Shown piece by piece: positions 6,960 through 9,617 of a stretch of DNA of 9,617 nucleotides. Position numbers and translations under genes: made by a program. Under the pieces are notes generated by a model. It was not told the DNA's origin. It searched no databases and saw only the letters and a program-made list of their open reading frames with translations. The first letter of the stretch is position 1, and every line of letters starts with the position of its first letter. The stretch is from DASWIG01 sp965371445 (GTDB lineage Bacteria; Acidobacteriota; Thermoanaerobaculia; Multivoradales; J023), in NCBI GenBank assembly GCA_965371445.1, contig CBDUYN010000276.1:1-9617 (forward strand), written 5' to 3'.

Positions 6960-7330
6960 ATCGACACGAACCGGCATTCCGTCCGCGGTGGTGGAAAGAG
7001 GACAGGATCGTCGTAAACCGAGCCGGAGATCCGCACGAGACCCGCCGTCTGAAGGAGGTGGAGCACGTCGGGCAAATTGAGCTTGAGGGATGTGAAGCGC
7101 CCGCGCCAGAAAGCTCGATCCCAAGACGTCGCGCACGACGTAGACCCCGACGCCCCCGGCCGCCAGGACACCTAGGTTCAGTCGATCGCGCCGCGTCGCT
7201 TCGAGGTTGTTGAACAGCCCCCGGCCCGGAGGGTTGGCCATCGTGCCCTCGGGTGTCCCCGCGTAGCGGTCGAATTCGTCGTAGAGCAGCATGAGCCGCC
7301 GCGCGGCGCCGTCGCGGGAGAAATAACCCC
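6960..7330 (-). pseudogene. Frameshifted fragment of an AAA-like ATPase
   Basis: On the minus strand from about 7330 the sequence reads RRLMLLYDEFDRYAGTPEG, whose hhhhDE run is a Walker B motif, then RGLFNNLEATRRDRLNLGVLAAGG and VYVVRDVLGSSFLARA. This order (Walker B, a helix ending in 'NL..VLAGG', then a sensor-like segment) is that of AAA-like/STAND-type ATPases. At about 7100 the sense moves to the neighbouring frame, which continues LNLPDVLHLLQTAGLVRISG and SVYDDPVLF, plausible as a C-terminal winged segment of the same protein after an internal deletion. No Walker A motif is found upstream, where a hairpin and repeats begin instead. The gene is therefore missing its N-terminal half and is shifted. 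The boundaries are approximate, and the family is named from motif order only. Confidence 0.4.
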
Positions 7331-7388
7331 AACGTGTATTGTCCGGTGGCTCGGGGCTGATAGGGGTTGGGCGGCACCACCGATCCGA

Positions 7389-7414
7389 AAAACGTCCTCT
7401 CCAGAGGACGTTTT
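7389..7414. terminator. Perfect 12-bp hairpin, bidirectional terminator-like
   Basis: AAAACGTCCTCT (7389-7400) and AGAGGACGTTTT (7403-7414) are perfect reverse complements around a two-base centre. Read on the minus strand the stem ends in a run of five T; on the plus strand it ends in four T. Both directions resemble an intrinsic terminator. No intact gene ends here on either strand, so it may belong to a lost gene, an unrecognised transcript or a repeat element. Confidence 0.45.
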
Positions 7415-7654
7415 CCGTGTCACAGCCAGACCACTGAAAAAATGACGCTGTAGAATCGCCTCTGACGGGATTTCTGGCCCCTCCCAATACCTGGAGACCC
7501 GCGAAATTTTCTCGCGTCAGAGCGGCTCTCAGGGCGCTTAGAAGCCATGTCGGTCTCGGCATCCTTTGGAGACCGGGTTTTTCGAGCCGAATCGTCGCCC
7601 GGTCCGCTTTTTTCGATCTTGCCCAGACCTTGTTGAGACCTCGTCTCAACGGTC
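7415..7654. other. Gene-poor stretch with several dyads, no recognised gene
   Basis: I recognise no protein here. The stretch holds an 8-bp inverted repeat CTCTGACG/CGTCAGAG (7460-7467, 7515-7522), a small CGCGA/TCGCG stem around an A/T-rich centre near 7500-7516, and a perfect hairpin GTTGAGAC/GTCTCAAC with a three-base loop (7632-7650). It contains more A/T runs than the neighbouring genes. A minus-strand reading frame stops at 7420, six bases before the 7389-7414 hairpin, but its codon use is not gene-like. A structured RNA or a decayed repeat element is possible. Confidence 0.4.
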
Positions 7655-7726
7655 CGGAGGCCACGATCCAAAATGGATTTCGCCTTCCGGGCGGCTCGGA
7701 GGCCACGATCCAGAATGGCTTTCGCG
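7655..7726 (+). repeat. Two copies of a 30-bp repeat, 42-bp period
   Basis: Copy 1 (7655-7684) and copy 2 (7697-7726) both begin CGGAGGCCACGATCCA and differ at three of 30 positions. Each carries GGAGG followed 12 bases later by ATG, and the two ATGs are in the same frame (42 = 14 codons). Translated, the copies read EATIQNGF in one frame. Only two copies are visible, so this is a direct repeat rather than an array. Confidence 0.75.
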
Positions 7727-7936
7727 AGCCAAAGGAGTACGCGAAGAGTCCCGGATGTCCGGTTGGCCCTGCTTGGAGGGCTGTTCAGGCGTATCCTGAC
7801 GCTGGCGGCCCTACGGCTCCGGAAGCGTCTGGACGGTGTTGGTGCGGCGCTGGCTGCGGCGGCGCGGCAGGGGCACGTCGCCGGCGGAGAGGCGCTGCTC
7901 GACGACGACGGCGACGGCGCCCGGCACCGCTATTGA
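7715..7936 (+). CDS. Possible small hypothetical protein
   Basis: A 73-codon frame that starts at the ATG inside the second repeat copy; the in-frame ATG at 7673 in the first copy would add 14 residues. From about 7755 the codons end in G or C in roughly four of five cases, like the real genes here. The protein has a hydrophobic/basic segment LALLGGLFRRILTLAALRLRKR, an alanine-rich helix GAALAAAARQGHVAGGEALL, and an acidic end DDDGDGARHRY. It matches nothing I know. The GGAGG is 12 bases from the ATG, longer than ideal. It may be a chance frame in GC-rich DNA or a remnant. Confidence 0.25.
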   Translation: MAFASQRSTRRVPDVRLALLGGLFRRILTLAALRLRKRLDGVGAALAAAARQGHVAGGEALLDDDGDGARHRY

Positions 7937-7969
7937 GCTCTCCTGGCGTCGAATCCTTGCCCGCAGGTC

Positions 7970-7997
7970 TTGCGCGCCGGCGCGATTCGGATAGGAT
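7970..7997 (+). promoter_or_regulatory. Weak candidate promoter for the membrane protein gene
   Basis: TTGCGC (7970-7975) and TAGGAT (7992-7997) lie 16 bases apart, about 28 bases before the start codon at 8025. The matches to the sigma-70 consensus are three and four of six, so this is suggestive only. Confidence 0.25.
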
Positions 7998-8012
7998 GGT
8001 GGCCAAACTCAC

Positions 8013-8018
8013 GAGGAG
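8013..8018 (+). promoter_or_regulatory. Ribosome binding site that decides the 8025 start
   Basis: GAGGAG directly abuts an ATG at 8019 but lies six bases from a second in-frame ATG at 8025. Only the second has workable spacing, so the protein starts MGKAVRSL. Confidence 0.7.
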
Positions 8019-8024
8019 ATGCCG

Positions 8025-9140
8025 ATGGGCAAAGCTGTCCGCTCACTACAGGCACAGGTCCTGGCGGAATGCCAGGCGATGGCACGCTACGCCTTCACCA
8101 CCGGCCTGAAGGTCCCCGGCCCCCTGTTCGAGAAGCTCGAGAACCTGGCGGCTCAGATCACTCGCAGACAAGTCTCCCGCGACGGCGAGGTGGTCACGGT
8201 CGACAACGACATGTCGGATGTGGACGACATGCCGACGGTCGGCATCGTCATCGCCACCTCCAAGACCACCGGAGCGGTGGGCCGTCAGCTGGCGCAGGTC
8301 CATGCCCGTCTGGCGGACCTGGTGGCGCCGGCGCGACCGCGGACGATCCTGCTGCTGGCTGAAGAGAAGGAAAAGGCGAACCCGTTCTACTTCCTCGGCG
8401 AGGTACCGCTGATCCGCCGCCTGATGTTCATCTCCATCATCTCCCTGATCGGCCTGATCTCCGTCAGCCTGTCGTCGGCGGTCGACGGCAATCCCAAGAG
8501 TTTCAGTCTGCTCGAGAACCAGGGAACGTCGCTCCTCCTCAACCAGCTCTTCCTGCTCACCGCCGCCAGCCTTGGTGCCTCGTTTGCCAACCTCATCCAA
8601 ACTCAGAGGTACATCAAGGACGGCACTTTCGATCCGAAGTACGAGTCGTCGTATTGGGTACGCTACGTGCTGGGCCTGATGGCGGGCCTGATCCTCGCCG
8701 TGCTCGTGCCGGTCGACGAGTTGCTCGGCGGTGCCGCCGCGGCTCTTCCGATCGACCCGGACGCCGGTGATGCCGCCGGCCCGGGAGGCGTTCTCCAGGG
8801 TCTGGGCAAGCCCACCCTGGCGATGTTCGGAGGCTATTCTTCGGCGATGGTCTACCGCGTCCTCAACAAGATCATCGCCGCCTTCGAGTCGATCGTGAAG
8901 GGCGACGCCGAGGCCGCCGTGGCGGCGCGGGAGAACGAAGCCCGCGCCCGCCTCGCCCATCAGGCGATCGAGAACCGCGTCGGACTGGCGGCTCAGCTGA
9001 GCGAGCTGCAGATGAAGCTGGGCGACTCCCCCGATCCGGAGACCTTGCGGCGCGAGCTCGAGCTGTATCAACGCAGGATCCTGGATCCGGACGGCTTCGA
9101 GGAAACCGAGGAGGGCGACGCTGAGAAGCGACTGGGCTGA
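8025..9140 (+). CDS. Multi-pass membrane protein of unknown function with C-terminal coiled coil
   Basis: A 371-residue protein that I cannot assign to a named family. Residues 1-130 are soluble: helices around QVLAECQAMARYAFTTGL and LFEKLENLAAQI, an acidic stretch DNDMSDVDDMPTVG, then QLAQVHARLADLVAPARP. Membrane helices follow at about 132-153 (MFISIISLIGLISVSLSSAV), 170-191 (LLNQLFLLTAASLGASFANL) and 213-231 (YVLGLMAGLILAVLVPV). Between the second and third lies a polar segment with RYIKDGTFDPKYESSYWVR. A glycine-rich helix at 264-288 (AMFGGYSSAMVYRVLNKIIAAF) may be a fourth. Residues 295-352 are a charged Ala/Glu/Arg-rich coiled coil (EARARLAHQAIENRVGLAAQ). The N-terminus shows no cleavable signal. 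The gene stands alone. Its soluble N-terminus, membrane core and cytosolic coiled coil would suit an oligomeric scaffold or channel-like protein, but no function is claimed. Confidence 0.85.
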   Translation: MGKAVRSLQAQVLAECQAMARYAFTTGLKVPGPLFEKLENLAAQITRRQVSRDGEVVTVDNDMSDVDDMPTVGIVIATSKTTGAVGRQLAQVHARLADLVAPARPRTILLLAEEKEKANPFYFLGEVPLIRRLMFISIISLIGLISVSLSSAVDGNPKSFSLLENQGTSLLLNQLFLLTAASLGASFANLIQTQRYIKDGTFDPKYESSYWVRYVLGLMAGLILAVLVPVDELLGGAAAALPIDPDAGDAAGPGGVLQGLGKPTLAMFGGYSSAMVYRVLNKIIAAFESIVKGDAEAAVAARENEARARLAHQAIENRVGLAAQLSELQMKLGDSPDPETLRRELELYQRRILDPDGFEETEEGDAEKRLG

Positions 9141-9331
9141 GGCGTCCTCCTGCGGCGCGCGGATCAGAGCCCACGCAGCACCCACCGCGCCTGCGGCATC
9201 TTCCTGAAGGGCTCGGGGATCGAGGCGCTGTGGCCGGAGGCCAGATCTCCTGACCTACCCCCGGTGCTGAATGTCCGGTTCGTCGGGCTTGGACCCCAGC
9301 GTTGCATCGGATCCGACATAGCCTTTCCGGA
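9141..9331. other. Intergenic stretch with no recognised gene
   Basis: No promoter or convincing terminator is visible after the membrane protein gene. On the minus strand a frame ends SASIPEPFRKMPQARWVLRGL at a TGA (9164-9166); it reads like the end of a real protein, but I cannot place it and it has no intact upstream part, so it may be a gene remnant. The right-end structured repeats start just after this stretch. Confidence 0.35.
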
Positions 9332-9344
9332 GCCCCGAAGGGGC
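9332..9344. repeat. Short hairpin GCCCC/GGGGC
   Basis: GCCCC (9332-9336) and GGGGC (9340-9344) pair around a GAA loop. It precedes the larger hairpin at 9357-9403 by twelve bases and seems to be part of the same structured repeat block. Confidence 0.5.
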
Positions 9345-9356
9345 GGCAGAGTATAG

Positions 9357-9403
9357 CCCGGGGCTGGCACCGAGGAGCGCAGCGACGCGGTGCGAGCCCC
9401 GGG
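9357..9403. repeat. Long-stem hairpin, REP-like structured repeat
   Basis: Two 16-base arms (9357-9372 and 9388-9403) pair with a single G-G mismatch around a 15-base loop. The arms start CCCGGGGCT and end AGCCCCGGG. Such very stable GC-rich hairpins between genes are typical of REP-type dispersed repeats. No T-run follows, and no gene ends close by, so a terminator role is unlikely. Confidence 0.6.
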
Positions 9404-9419
9404 TCAAGCACCCCCAAGT

Positions 9420-9558
9420 CCCCCGCCCTGAAGGGGCGGAATCTGACTGCCGACATCGGCAAGCCAAGCGCCTGACGTCGCATTGAGCCGTCGCAGATGG
9501 GGATTGCCGGGATGGACGGAGTCCGCCAAAACCGGATTCCGCCCCTTCAGGGCGGGGG
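9420..9558. repeat. 139-bp unit bounded by 24-bp perfect inverted repeats (REP pair / MITE-like)
   Basis: Bases 9420-9443 and 9535-9558 are perfect reverse complements of 24 bp. Each arm is itself a hairpin: CCGCCC pairs with GGGCGG around a TGAAG (or its complement) loop. The 91 bases between them encode no recognisable protein and contain a TGCCGA/TCGGCA hairpin (9448-9461). Two facing hairpin repeats at this distance fit a BIME-like REP pair mobilised by a Y1 (RAYT/IS200-like) transposase, or a small non-autonomous element. I see no flanking target duplication. Confidence 0.6.
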
Positions 9559-9565
9559 GGATCAG

Positions 9566-9616
9566 CACCACCATGTACAGCCAGCGACGTGCAACTCCCG
9601 AGCCCCGCTTCGTGAT
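9566..9616 (-). pseudogene. Possible C-terminal scrap of an IS110-type transposase, cut by window edge
   Basis: Read leftward from 9616 the minus strand gives ITKRGSGVARRWLYMVV, which resembles the Transposase_20 region near the C-terminus of IS110/IS116/IS902 enzymes, where '.KRG...ARRWLY.AAL' is common. After MVV the frame runs straight into the inverted-repeat unit and reads on without sense to a TGA at 9404-9406. If the match is right, the gene comes in from the right of the window and is interrupted or truncated here. Seventeen residues are weak evidence. Confidence 0.35.
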
Positions 9617-9617
9617 C

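Noticed and set aside
6794..7171. N-terminal extension of the M2 peptidase by 126 codons
   Set aside because: It has no family match, would bury the signal peptide, and overlaps the ATPase remnant; the ATG at 6793 has a good ribosome site.
7655..7726. CRISPR array
   Set aside because: Only two imperfect copies with a 12-base gap; no spacer-sized intervals and no cas genes.
8046..9185. Minus-strand frame of 379 codons opposite the membrane protein
   Set aside because: It lacks a domain or ribosome site and consists of Gln/Asp/Arg-rich sequence, whereas the plus strand has clear membrane helices.
9573..9617. Plus-strand start MYSQRRATPEPRFVI at the right edge
   Set aside because: No ribosome site at proper spacing, and the minus-strand reading of the same bases resembles a transposase end better.

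Overview
This is a high-GC bacterial window with dense protein-coding segments on both strands and two repeat-rich, gene-poor stretches. The gene content points to an uncultured, possibly marine or soil, Acidobacteriota (Thermoanaerobaculia-like) genome. The reasons are a winged-helix/transmembrane/TPR regulator of the kind those genomes carry in many copies, a secreted ACE-like M2 peptidase, a small secreted HExxH protein, and structured intergenic repeats. The assignment is inference from gene style; no rRNA or other taxonomic marker is present.

Left part (1-2300): the start of a DUF4404-family protein runs off the left edge on the minus strand. Upstream of it on the same strand is a ketopantoate-reductase-like oxidoreductase. 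A short scar that looks like the head of a Rossmann-fold epimerase gene fused out of frame to an unrelated tail follows (1303-1424). Then a plus-strand gene encodes an exported family-3-like solute-binding protein.

Middle (2327-4981): a minus-strand pair consists of an exported HExxH-motif protein followed 76 bases later by a membrane-anchored winged-helix/TPR regulator. They probably form one operon. Upstream of the pair lie three CCTACGG copies spaced exactly 11 bp apart. This is the geometry of sites bound by PhoB/OmpR-type winged helices, which is the DNA-binding domain type encoded at the end of the same operon, so autoregulation is a concrete hypothesis.

4982-6793: a complete secreted M2 peptidase (ACE family) with every catalytic, chloride and disulfide residue that I can place by counting against human testis ACE.

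Right part (6794-9617): upstream of the M2 gene is the frameshifted remnant of an AAA-like ATPase (Walker B kept, Walker A absent), then a perfect 12-bp hairpin, several dyads and a 42-bp-period repeat. One intact plus-strand gene encodes a multi-pass membrane protein of unknown function (8025-9140). The window ends in nested structured repeats: a hairpin with 16-base arms, then a 139-bp unit bounded by 24-bp perfect inverted repeats whose arms are themselves hairpins. That unit abuts what may be the cut-off C-terminus of an IS110-type transposase. I see no CRISPR array, tRNA or rRNA. I found no new multi-gene system with confidence; the best leads are the 11-bp-phased operator and the right-end repeat unit.
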